In this document: piece by piece, positions 26,515-34,089 of the stretch
How the letters are laid out: every line of letters starts with the position of its first letter
How positions within the stretch are numbered: the stretch's first letter is position 1
NCBI RefSeq assembly: GCF_016599855.1
Contig: NZ_CP067041.1
Location: 3,472,001-3,536,000, forward strand
Source: Bradyrhizobium diazoefficiens
Lineage (GTDB): Bacteria; Pseudomonadota; Alphaproteobacteria; Rhizobiales; Xanthobacteraceae
Length of the DNA stretch: 64,000 nucleotides
Direction: 5' to 3'
Notes under the pieces: generated by a model
Told to the model about the DNA's origin: nothing
Databases searched by the model: none
The model's input: only the letters and a program-made list of their open reading frames with translations
Made by a program: the position numbers and the translations under genes

Positions 26515-26963
26515 CGGAAGTGCTGTTCTATCATCTGCAAAACATGACGGTTGAGAACGTCTTGCCGCCGCTTCTCGAGAAATCGCTCGAGCGCGGCTGG
26601 CGCGTCGTGGTGCAGTCGACCTCGCCGGAGCGCGCCGATGCGCTCGACGCGCATCTGTGGACCTATCGCGACGATTCCTTCCTGCCGCACGCGACATGGC
26701 GCGTCAACGATGTGGCCGACCAGCCGATCGTGCTGGCCATCGAGGAGGACAATCCGAACGGCGCCCACGTCCGCTTCCTGGTCGACAACGCCGCGTTGCC
26801 GCAGGACGCGGACGGCTACGAGCGCATCGTGCTGCTGTTCGATGGCGACGATCCGGATGCGCTCGCGGCGGCTCGCAGCACCTGGACGGATTGCAAGACG
26901 CGCGGATTTGATGTCACGTATTGGCAGGCCGACGAACGGGGCCGGTGGCAGCGGCGGAGTTAG
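26511..26963 (+). CDS. holC: DNA polymerase III subunit chi
   Basis: A 150-residue Hol[11 protein letters not shown], then [20 protein letters not shown] and the [18 protein letters not shown] block, in which L-W-T-Y-x-D-x-S-F-L-P-H is the family hallmark. Chi links the clamp loader to single-stranded DNA-binding protein. Translationally coupled to pepA through a 4-base overlap. Confidence 0.95.
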   Translation: MTEVLFYHLQNMTVENVLPPLLEKSLERGWRVVVQSTSPERADALDAHLWTYRDDSFLPHATWRVNDVADQPIVLAIEEDNPNGAHVRFLVDNAALPQDADGYERIVLLFDGDDPDALAAARSTWTDCKTRGFDVTYWQADERGRWQRRS

Positions 26964-27089
26964 CGGCCGTTGCGATTAATGATAATTTGGACTTTCTCAG
27001 GCAGACTGGGTTCGGCCACCTTCGTGCCGCAAAGTGATGTTGGTACAATCGCTTAGGGCTACTCCTTGACGTGGGGAATTTGGTTTATC

Positions 27090-27617
27090 GTGCGACATCA
27101 AAAGATTCCAAAGTCGCTCATAGTTGCGTTGGCTGCTGTCGCGCCGCTGGTCGCGGGTTGCTCGGCCGGAACCGATCTGCTGTCCAAGGACGCCGAATGG
27201 TTCAACAAGCCGAGCCGCCTGTTCATCAAGAACATCTCGATCGAATCGCCGCCGCTGACCCCCGACAAGCCGGCGGCAGCCGAGGATCTAGTCAGCGCCG
27301 ACGGTGCTTGCCCCGGCATGGCGCCGCCGCCTGGCCCTGCTGACGCCAATGCCTCGACGACGGCGCCCGTGGGCGGCACGGTTGCGCTCGGCCACACCGA
27401 ATGCGACGTGGTGCGCGGCATCGGCGCGCCGTCATCCGTCAATCTGTCCAGTGATGCCGCCGGCCGGCGCGTCGCAGTCGTCACCTGGACCACGGGTCCG
27501 CGCGCGGGCATCTACACCTTCACGTCCGGCCGCCTGTCCTCGATCGAGGGCAATCCCGAGCCGCCGGTCGTTGCCAAGCCGGTGAAGCCGAAGGCGAAGA
27601 AGAAGGCGGCGACGTAA
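27090..27617 (+). CDS. Probable lipoprotein, unknown function
   Basis: About 175 residues. The N-terminus MRHQKIPKSLIVALAAVAPL ends in the lipobox LVAGC, so the mature protein would begin with a lipidated Cys in the periplasm. The mature part has a central conserved-looking block TECDVVRGIGAPSSVNLSS followed by a beta-rich segment (VVTWTTGPRAGIYTFTSGRL), like small SmpA/BamE-type 'outer membrane assembly' folds, then a Lys/Pro-rich end (KPVKPKAKKK). I use the GTG at 27090 because it gives a proper signal peptide; a TTG at 27066 is also in frame. No function is assigned. Confidence 0.7.
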   Translation: MRHQKIPKSLIVALAAVAPLVAGCSAGTDLLSKDAEWFNKPSRLFIKNISIESPPLTPDKPAAAEDLVSADGACPGMAPPPGPADANASTTAPVGGTVALGHTECDVVRGIGAPSSVNLSSDAAGRRVAVVTWTTGPRAGIYTFTSGRLSSIEGNPEPPVVAKPVKPKAKKKAAT

Positions 27618-27697
27618 CCGGTTCGTCGTGCGTAACTTCCGCTCTCGAAGATCGATTGGCTGTCAACGCGATCAGCCGGGCATGCTCGTCCAGCACA

Positions 27698-28410
27698 TCA
27701 AGCGGCTTTGTGTCCCTTGATCGCGGTGGCCCAGGAATGAACCGTGATCTCTCCGGTCGCACTCGACGGCAATCGGCGCTTCAGCTCCGCACTCTCGGCG
27801 TTCGACAGCTTTCCGAGTATGCCGCTCGGGCTGCTGACGACCATGGAGAGCCAGTAGTCGTCGAAGTCGGCAAATGTCCGCTCGACGACCAGCTCGCGGG
27901 TCTCGATATCGCGAAGACCGAGCTCTGCCCAATGTGCCTTCAGCGCCTCGAAGCGCGAGATGTCCGCACTCGGCGGGCGCGCTGCGGCGATGCCAACCGC
28001 ATCCAGCTCCTCCCACAACGGCTGCGTCGGCGTGCCGCCCCGCAAAATGTCCCAGGTGTAGGACGCAACCATGCCGCCGGGCTTGGTGACGCGCACCATT
28101 TCCGAAGCGCCTTTGCGCGGGTCGGGGACGAAGAACAGCACCAGTGCCATCACCGCGACGTCGAAGCGGCCTGTGTCGTAGGGAAGGCTCATCCCATCGC
28201 CGATCGACAGCTCAACCTGTTTTGCTGAGAACTTCTGGCGCGCCGTTGCAATCTGTGCGTCGGAAGGATCGATCGCGCAAACCCACGACGGAGCGGATTT
28301 CGCAAGAAGGAGCTCGGTGAACGCGCCGTTGCCTGCGCCGATATCCAGCCAGGCCAGTCCAGGGCGCGTCGCCAGCCAGTCGAGGAAGAGGCTGTCCGCG
28401 TCAGACCCGA
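27698..28410 (-). pseudogene. Class I SAM-dependent methyltransferase, 5'-truncated
   Basis: The continuous minus-strand frame reads from about 28410: DADSLFLDWLATRPGLAWLD, the SAM motif IGAGNGAFTELL, then CAIDPSDAQIATARQKF and SIGDGMSLPYDTGRFDVAVM, and on through KPGGMVASYTWD to the stop. The fold is a Methyltransf_11/25 type. About 30 N-terminal residues (normally an AAYE..MGRWSR-like stretch) are missing, and no ATG, GTG or TTG lies in frame before an ATG at 28192, which would delete the SAM site. The break coincides with the end of the neighbouring LysR gene (28401), so the gene was probably cut by insertion of that cluster. Confidence 0.7.
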
Positions 28411-29321
28411 CGACCGCTTTTTGCGATGTGATTCCAGAACGCCTCCGCCGCTCGAGCCAGGCGAAGCTTCGGCCGGAACACGTGGATCTCGATTGGCACG
28501 CACCATTCCAGCCCCCCGGCCGCCACGATCTCGCCGGAGGCGAGTTGATCTGCGATCAGGCTTTCCGGGAGCCACGCCATGCCGCGACCGGCCTGGACCA
28601 TTGTCACGAGCAGCTTCGCCAAATGCGAGGTGAAGGTTGGGCGCAGATGCGCGTCCAGCGGCGACGTCGCGCGCACTGCTTCGAGGATTCGTCCCATGCC
28701 CGATTCAGGGCGGAAGCTCAGGTAGGGCACCGGCGCGCCTCGCGTGCCCGGGAGCTTGAAACGCGGCTTATGGCTTCGGCCTGAAACCGGCACCGATGCC
28801 GGAATAAGCCTGTCGTGGCCGACATGCAGCGAGCGGAAATGTGACGGCGCCAGCGAAGTAGCCGCCGCTGGATGGTAATGGCAGAGCAGGAAATGCGCAT
28901 CGCCGGCCAGCAATATGCGTTCGCAGGCCTCCATGTGATTGGCGACGAGCTGCACGTTTGGAACGAACGACAGCTTGGTCTCGATGCCGCGCAGCCAATC
29001 GGGAAAGAAGGTCAGCGACAGCGCGTTGGTCGAGGCGAACTTCAGCACGTCGGATGCGCCGCGCGCCCGCTCCTGAGCGTCCAGCCGACCGGCGGCGAGC
29101 CGGCGCAGGACGTCCTCGGCAATCTCGCGAAAACCTTCACCCGCCGGCGTGAGATTGACGCTGTGCGTGGTGCGGTCCAGCAACGGTGCGCCGGTCCAGA
29201 CCTCGAGGGCCTGGATCCTGCGGCTCAGCGCGGGCTGCGAGCAATTGCGCTGCTCGGCCGCGCGCGAGAAGCTGCGTGTGGTCGCCACCGCGATGAAATC
29301 GTGCAGCCAGTTGATCTCCAT
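28401..29321 (-). CDS. LysR family transcriptional regulator of the hydro-lyase/transporter cluster
   Basis: A 306-residue LysR regulator. The helix-turn-helix at about 4-60 (FIAVATTRSFSRAAEQRNCS, QPALSRRIQALE) is intact, followed by the periplasmic-binding-like effector domain. AGGAGG is 8 bases before the ATG at 29321, so the TTG at 29339 is not the start. It is divergent from the LeuC-like gene, with a TTATGCA/TGCATAA palindrome in the shared 124-base gap, the typical arrangement of a LysR regulator controlling its neighbour in response to the pathway substrate. Confidence 0.92.
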   Translation of the reverse strand: MEINWLHDFIAVATTRSFSRAAEQRNCSQPALSRRIQALEVWTGAPLLDRTTHSVNLTPAGEGFREIAEDVLRRLAAGRLDAQERARGASDVLKFASTNALSLTFFPDWLRGIETKLSFVPNVQLVANHMEACERILLAGDAHFLLCHYHPAAATSLAPSHFRSLHVGHDRLIPASVPVSGRSHKPRFKLPGTRGAPVPYLSFRPESGMGRILEAVRATSPLDAHLRPTFTSHLAKLLVTMVQAGRGMAWLPESLIADQLASGEIVAAGGLEWCVPIEIHVFRPKLRLARAAEAFWNHIAKSGRRV

Positions 29322-29350
29322 CGCACGGCCTCCTGACAATTAGAATGTGC

Positions 29351-29369
29351 TTATGCATTATTTGCATAA
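29351..29369. promoter_or_regulatory. LysR-type binding site in the divergent promoter
   Basis: TTATGCA and TGCATAA, 7-base perfect arms around TTATT. It contains the T-N11-A pattern (T at 29354, A at 29366) of LysR operators and sits 30 bases upstream of the LysR start codon and 77 upstream of the LeuC-like gene, in AT-rich DNA. Confidence 0.65.
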
Positions 29370-29445
29370 TGATATCAGAACACGACATTGGATTTCCAGT
29401 GCCGCGGGCGCCACCGTGCACCGAGATTTCTCCGGAGGGAGCGCA

Positions 29446-30873
29446 ATGGCCGCGCGCACGCTGTATGACAAGCTGGTGGACGCCCATGTCGTCCGCAATC
29501 TGGACGATGCCGGGCTCGTGCTGCTCTATGTCGATCGCACCGTCCTGAACGAATACACCAGCCCGCAAGCCTTCGCCGGCCTGCGCGCAGCAGGACGCAA
29601 GGTCTGGAATCCCAAGGCGGCGCTGATGGTGGTTGACCACGTCAACCCCACGGCGGCGCGGCGCGTCCGCGCGATGCCTGACAGCGCAGCGACGCGGCAA
29701 GTCGACTATTTCGCCGAGAACGCTAGGGATTTCGGTATCGAATATTTCGACATTCTGGATCCTCGCCAGGGTATCGAGCATGTCGTCGCACCCGAGCAGG
29801 GGCTCGTCATGCCGGGCATGGTGATCGCAGCCGGCGACAGCCACAGCACGGCCTATGGGGCGTTCGGTGCCCTCGGCTACGGCATTGGAACGTCCGACAT
29901 CGAGCACTATCTCGCAACTTCGACGGTGCGCTACCGCCGCCTCAAGACGATGCGCATCCACCTGTCCGGGACAGCGGCGCCGTTCGGCGTGACGCCGAAG
30001 GACATCGTCATGGAGGTGATTCGGCGGATCGGCGCCGACGGTGCGACAGGGTATGCGGTGGAGTTTAGCGGTCCCGCCGTCTCCGACATGAGCGTCGAGG
30101 GCCGGATCGTCATGTCGATCATGATTGTCGAAGCGGGTGCGCGCGGTGTGGTGATCGCGCCGGATCAGAAGGTGCTGGACTATCTGAAGGGACGTCCCCG
30201 CTCCCCCAAGGGCGAGATGTGGGAGCGCGCCGCGACGAACTGGCATGCACTGTCCTCCGATCCATCTGCCAAATTCGACCGCGAAGTGACGCTCGACGTC
30301 TCCGAGGTTGCGCCACTGGTGACCTGGGGCACCAGCCCCGATCAGGCGATCGCGGTGACCGACAATGTTCCCGATCCCGTGAAGCAGGCCGAGCCCCATC
30401 GCAAGGCCGCGGCCATGCGCGCGCTGAGCTATATGGGCCTGACGCCGGGGACGTCCATTCAATCCGTTCCGATCGACTTCGCTTTCATCGGGTCCTGCAC
30501 GAACGCACGGATCGAAGACTTGCGCGATGCGGCCGAGATCTTTCGCGGCCGCCGCGTCGCGGCGGGCGTGCGGGCGATCGTGGTGCCGGGCTCGACCCAG
30601 GTCAGGGTCCAGGCGGAGGCGGAGGGCCTTGCCAAGGTGTTCACCGATGCCGGGGTCGAATGGCGGCAATCCGGCTGCTCGATGTGCCTTGCGATGAACG
30701 ATGACGTGCTGAGCCCGGGACAGCGGTGTGCGTCCTCGACCAACCGCAACTTCGAGGGGCGCCAGGGACCGGGCTCCCGCACGCATCTGATGAGCCCGGC
30801 CATGGTAGCGGCCGCGGCCGTCACCGGCCGCATCACCGACGTACGCTCTCTCCTGGGAGGATCACACCAATGA
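29446..30873 (+). CDS. Aconitase-family hydro-lyase, large subunit (LeuC-like)
   Basis: A 475-residue protein close to the 3-isopropylmalate dehydratase large subunit. The three cysteines for the 4Fe-4S cluster are present: Cys351 (GSCTNARIED), Cys411 and Cys414 (GCSMCLAMNDD), as is the RCASSTNRNFEGRQG substrate block. Differences from leucine-pathway LeuC are DHVNPT at 64-69 in place of DHNVPT, and AGDSHSTAYGAFGAL at 129-143 in place of CGDSHTSTHGAFGAL. With a 2-hydroxycarboxylate transporter next door, a catabolic hydratase/dehydratase role (malate, citramalate or a similar acid) is more likely than leucine synthesis; no leuA or leuB is nearby. GGAGGG precedes the ATG at 29446. Confidence 0.88.
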   Translation: MAARTLYDKLVDAHVVRNLDDAGLVLLYVDRTVLNEYTSPQAFAGLRAAGRKVWNPKAALMVVDHVNPTAARRVRAMPDSAATRQVDYFAENARDFGIEYFDILDPRQGIEHVVAPEQGLVMPGMVIAAGDSHSTAYGAFGALGYGIGTSDIEHYLATSTVRYRRLKTMRIHLSGTAAPFGVTPKDIVMEVIRRIGADGATGYAVEFSGPAVSDMSVEGRIVMSIMIVEAGARGVVIAPDQKVLDYLKGRPRSPKGEMWERAATNWHALSSDPSAKFDREVTLDVSEVAPLVTWGTSPDQAIAVTDNVPDPVKQAEPHRKAAAMRALSYMGLTPGTSIQSVPIDFAFIGSCTNARIEDLRDAAEIFRGRRVAAGVRAIVVPGSTQVRVQAEAEGLAKVFTDAGVEWRQSGCSMCLAMNDDVLSPGQRCASSTNRNFEGRQGPGSRTHLMSPAMVAAAAVTGRITDVRSLLGGSHQ

Positions 30874-31478
30874 CGCCGTTCGACCAAGTCGCCGGGGTCG
30901 CCGCACCGATGATGGCCCCGAACGTCGATACCGACGTCATCATGCCAAAGATGTTTCTCAAGGGCGTGGACCGCAGCGGCCTGGGCGAGGGAGCTTTCAA
31001 CCTGCTGCGCTTCAGCGGCGGCAAGGTTAATCCGGATTTCATCTTGAACCAGGACGGCTATCGCGACGCCTGCTTTCTGGTCGTCGGCCCGAATTTCGGC
31101 TGCGGCTCGAGCCGCGAGCATGCGGTGTGGGGACTCCAGCAGCTCGGTATTCGCGCGCTGATCGGCACCAGCTTCGCCGGCATCTTCAACGACAATTGCG
31201 CCAATAACGGCCTCCTGACGATCTCGCTCGATCCCGAGAGGGTCACGGAGCTTGCCTCTGTCATCACCGACCGCAGCCGCAACGACGTCGCCGTGGACCT
31301 TTCGGCCCAGACCATCCGCTTTGATCGCGGCCGCCGCACGATGCCGTTCGAGATCGAGCCGGCGAGGAAGGAGGCCTTTTTGACTGGGCGCGACTTCATC
31401 GCGTCCACGCTGGTCTATGCCGACGACATTCGCGCGTTCGAGGCGCGCCATCGCGCGGCCAGCCCCTGGATGTTCTGA
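30870..31478 (+). CDS. Aconitase-family hydro-lyase, small subunit (LeuD-like)
   Basis: A 202-residue swivelling domain, the partner of the LeuC-like protein. NVDTDVIMPKMFL (about 18-30) and NFGCGSSREHAVWGLQQLGI (about 74-93) are the LeuD signatures, the latter carrying the substrate-binding Ser and Arg; TSFAGIFNDNCANNGLL follows. Start and upstream stop overlap (ATGA at 30870), with GGGAGG 9 bases before, so the subunits are made in equal amounts. Confidence 0.9.
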   Translation: MTPFDQVAGVAAPMMAPNVDTDVIMPKMFLKGVDRSGLGEGAFNLLRFSGGKVNPDFILNQDGYRDACFLVVGPNFGCGSSREHAVWGLQQLGIRALIGTSFAGIFNDNCANNGLLTISLDPERVTELASVITDRSRNDVAVDLSAQTIRFDRGRRTMPFEIEPARKEAFLTGRDFIASTLVYADDIRAFEARHRAASPWMF

Positions 31479-31527
31479 ACTGCGGATCGAACACGTCGAG
31501 GCGCGCCGGATCGCGTCACCTACGAAT

Positions 31528-32889
31528 ATGACAAAAACAGTGGAGGAACTCTTGGCTGACACGACATACCGAACCGCGGCTGCGCCGCCGGCCGCCTCGT
31601 CACAGACCAGAACTCCGGCAGCGCTCGCCGCCCTCAGGATCGGTCCGTTGCCCATCGGGGTCTACATTGCCGCTGCGGCAGTCTGTGCGGCTGCTGTGTA
31701 TTCCGGCAAGCTGCCCAATGACGTGATCGGCGGTCTCTCGCTCCTGATGCTGCTCGGCTTCCTGCTCGGCAAGCTCGGTCAGACCATTCCGGTGCTGAAG
31801 CAGGTCGGCGGAACTGCGATTCTCTGTCTGTTCGTTCCCGCGGCGTTGGTGAGCTACGGATTGATGCCCGAGGCGGCCCTGAAAGCGATCACCACGACTT
31901 TCCGTACGGCAAATTTCCAGTATTTCTTCATCGCCTGTCTCGTTGCAGGATCGATCCTCGGTATGCCCTATCGTGTGCTGGTCCAGGGCTTCATCCGCAT
32001 GTTCGTTCCGCTTCTGATCGGGACGCTCGCGGCTGTGTCCGCCGGCATCGCCATCGGCCTGTTGTTCGGCCATGGCCCCAAGGACACGTTCTTCTTCATC
32101 ATCATCCCGATCATCGGAGGTGGCCTCGCAGAGGGCGTGCTGCCGCTCTCCATCGCCTATTCGGAGATTTTGCAGCAGCCGCAGGGCGATCTTGTCGCGC
32201 AGATGGTCCCGGCGGCGCTGCTTGGAAATGTCGTCGCGATCGTCTGCGCAGGTCTGCTGGCGCGCCTCGGCGAGACGCGCCGGGATCTCAACGGTGAGGG
32301 CATGCTGGTCAAGACCGGCGACGAGGACATTCTTGGCGAGACGCGACCCGACCAACCGATCGATCTCGGATTGCTTGGCGCAGGAATCGTGCTGTCTTGC
32401 GTGCTTTTCGTGCTCGGCATGACCCTGGCGCCATTCACGGGGATTCCAGGTCCGATCATGATGATCGTCGCTGCGGTAGCCCTGAAGCTGACCAAGATCC
32501 TGCCTGTCGAGATGGAGCTGGGCGCCTATCAGATCAACAAGTTCATGTCGACGAACCTGACCTTTGCCATCCTGGTTGCGATGGGCACGTTGCTGGTCAA
32601 GTGGGAGCAACTCGCGGCATCCTTCAACCCGGGCTACATCGCGATCTGCACCGCAACGGTGCTGGCTATGATTGCGTCAGGTTTCTATGCCGGCAAGTGG
32701 CTCAACATGTATCCAGTCGAGGCGGCGATCGTGACGGCCTGCCACTCGGGCCTCGGCGGCACCGGCGACGTCGCCATTCTCGGAGCGGCCGATCGCATGG
32801 GTCTGATGGCGTTCGCTCAGATCGCAACGCGCGTCGGCGGTGCCATCATGATCGTGATCGCAACGCTGCTGATGAAGTCGTTGTCTTGA
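31528..32889 (+). CDS. 2-hydroxycarboxylate transporter (2HCT/CitS-CimH family)
   Basis: A secondary transporter of about 453 residues with some ten or eleven hydrophobic segments. Both re-entrant signatures of the 2HCT family are visible: PIIGGGLAEGVLPLSIAYSE in the first half, and SGLGGTGDVAILGAADRMGL followed by FAQIATRVGGA in the second, whose Arg binds the substrate carboxylate in CitS/CitP. Family members carry citrate, malate, citramalate or lactate with Na+ or H+. The ATG at 31528 has no ribosome-binding site; a TTG at 31552 (GGAGGAACTC just before it) is an attractive alternative that would shorten the protein by 8 residues. It lies 49 bases after the LeuD-like gene. Confidence 0.9.
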   Translation: MTKTVEELLADTTYRTAAAPPAASSQTRTPAALAALRIGPLPIGVYIAAAAVCAAAVYSGKLPNDVIGGLSLLMLLGFLLGKLGQTIPVLKQVGGTAILCLFVPAALVSYGLMPEAALKAITTTFRTANFQYFFIACLVAGSILGMPYRVLVQGFIRMFVPLLIGTLAAVSAGIAIGLLFGHGPKDTFFFIIIPIIGGGLAEGVLPLSIAYSEILQQPQGDLVAQMVPAALLGNVVAIVCAGLLARLGETRRDLNGEGMLVKTGDEDILGETRPDQPIDLGLLGAGIVLSCVLFVLGMTLAPFTGIPGPIMMIVAAVALKLTKILPVEMELGAYQINKFMSTNLTFAILVAMGTLLVKWEQLAASFNPGYIAICTATVLAMIASGFYAGKWLNMYPVEAAIVTACHSGLGGTGDVAILGAADRMGLMAFAQIATRVGGAIMIVIATLLMKSLS

Positions 32890-32937
32890 TCTGCACGGCT
32901 GGACTCCACGCCGAACGAATATTCCAGGGAGGTTTCA

Positions 32938-33969
32938 ATGCTCGACAATGAACAAGATGGATCGACCCCGTCAACGACGGGCCTGACTCGCCGACATGTG
33001 GTGTCACTGGCGCTGACAACGGGAGCCGTCGGCTCGTTCGTCGCGGCGCAAGGCGCCTTCGCACAGGAGAATAATGCGATGAATAGCAGTGCGCTCCAGA
33101 AGCTACTGCCGGGATTTCAACAGAGGCGGATCAAGACCAGCGGAGCCGAGATCAACGCACTCGTGAGAGGCGAGGGACCGCCGCTGCTCTTGCTGCATGG
33201 CCATCCGCAGACACTCGCATGCTGGCACAAGGTCGCGCCCAGGTTGGCGGAACGCTTTACCGTGGTGCTGACCGATCTGCGCGGCTATGGCGACTCGAGC
33301 AAGCCTGATGGCGGCAAGGACAACATTGCCTATTCCAAGCGCGCGATGGCGCGGGATCAGGTCGAATTGATGCGCGCGCTCGGTTTTGACCGTTTTCACG
33401 CCGTCGGCCACGATCGCGGTGGGCGCGTTCTGCATCGTCTGCTGCTTGACCACCCGGGTGCCGTCCCCAAGGCGGTCCTGCTCGACATCGCGCCGACCGC
33501 GACAATGTATGCGAGGGCGAACAAGGAATTCGCGACGCGCTACATGTGGTGGTTCTTCCTCATCCAGCCGGCTCCACTTCCGGAAACCTTGATCGGCAAC
33601 AATCTCGAATTCTATCTTCAGACCCATATCAACAAGCAGAACAAGACGCCGGGAGCCATCGATCCGGTTGCGCTCGATGAGTACCGGCGGTGCTACACTC
33701 GCGAGACTCTGCACGCCGTGTGCGAAGATTATCGCGCCGCCGCCGGAATCGACCTGATCCACGACGAGGCGGATTCCGAAAGGAGGATCGGTTGCCCGCT
33801 CCTCGTGCTTTGGGGCGAAAAGGGTGTGGTCGGATCGACCTATGACGTGCTCGATACCTGGCGCGCCAAAGCGAACAACGTGCAAGGCGGAAGCCTGCCC
33901 TGCGGACATTACCTGCCGGAGGAAGCGCCGGAGCTTCTGCTGCAGAAGCTCGACGCCTTTTTCACGTGA
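32938..33969 (+). CDS. Tat-exported alpha/beta hydrolase resembling haloacetate dehalogenase
   Basis: 343 residues. The N-terminus has a twin-arginine signal (LTRRHVVSLALTTG, about 16-29, with GAFAQ near 39-43), so the protein is probably folded before export. The mature part is an alpha/beta hydrolase: LLLLHGHPQT, then nucleophile Asp159 in GHDRGGR with Arg160 and Arg163, Asp183 and His324 (CGHYLPEEAPE). These line up with Asp110, Arg111, Arg114, Asp134 and His280 of Rhodopseudomonas fluoroacetate dehalogenase as I recall it. Tyr265 matches the halide-binding Tyr, but the halide-binding His is Trp204 here. Either a dehalogenase with a different halide preference or a relative acting on other bonds. 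GGGAGG precedes the ATG. Confidence 0.85.
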   Translation: MLDNEQDGSTPSTTGLTRRHVVSLALTTGAVGSFVAAQGAFAQENNAMNSSALQKLLPGFQQRRIKTSGAEINALVRGEGPPLLLLHGHPQTLACWHKVAPRLAERFTVVLTDLRGYGDSSKPDGGKDNIAYSKRAMARDQVELMRALGFDRFHAVGHDRGGRVLHRLLLDHPGAVPKAVLLDIAPTATMYARANKEFATRYMWWFFLIQPAPLPETLIGNNLEFYLQTHINKQNKTPGAIDPVALDEYRRCYTRETLHAVCEDYRAAAGIDLIHDEADSERRIGCPLLVLWGEKGVVGSTYDVLDTWRAKANNVQGGSLPCGHYLPEEAPELLLQKLDAFFT

Positions 33970-34089
33970 TTTTCGGGAGCGCGTCGGCAGAGCCGGCTGC
34001 TCCACAAAAGACATTCAGTTCAATGCTTAAAGGTGTGGTGTCATCACACCGATACTGTGCGTGGGGTTGTTTTCCAGCTTTTGATGCGG

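Noticed and set aside
25489..26697. 402-residue minus-strand frame over pepA
   Set aside because: Antisense to the conserved catalytic half of leucyl aminopeptidase.
28189..28575. 128-residue minus-strand frame beside the methyltransferase
   Set aside because: Its frame gives an Arg/Ser-rich chain; the correct methyltransferase frame continues through the same bases as a truncated gene.
29137..30786. 549-residue minus-strand frame over the LeuC-like gene
   Set aside because: Covers the LysR start region and the hydro-lyase on the other strand; H/R/D-rich composition typical of shadow frames.
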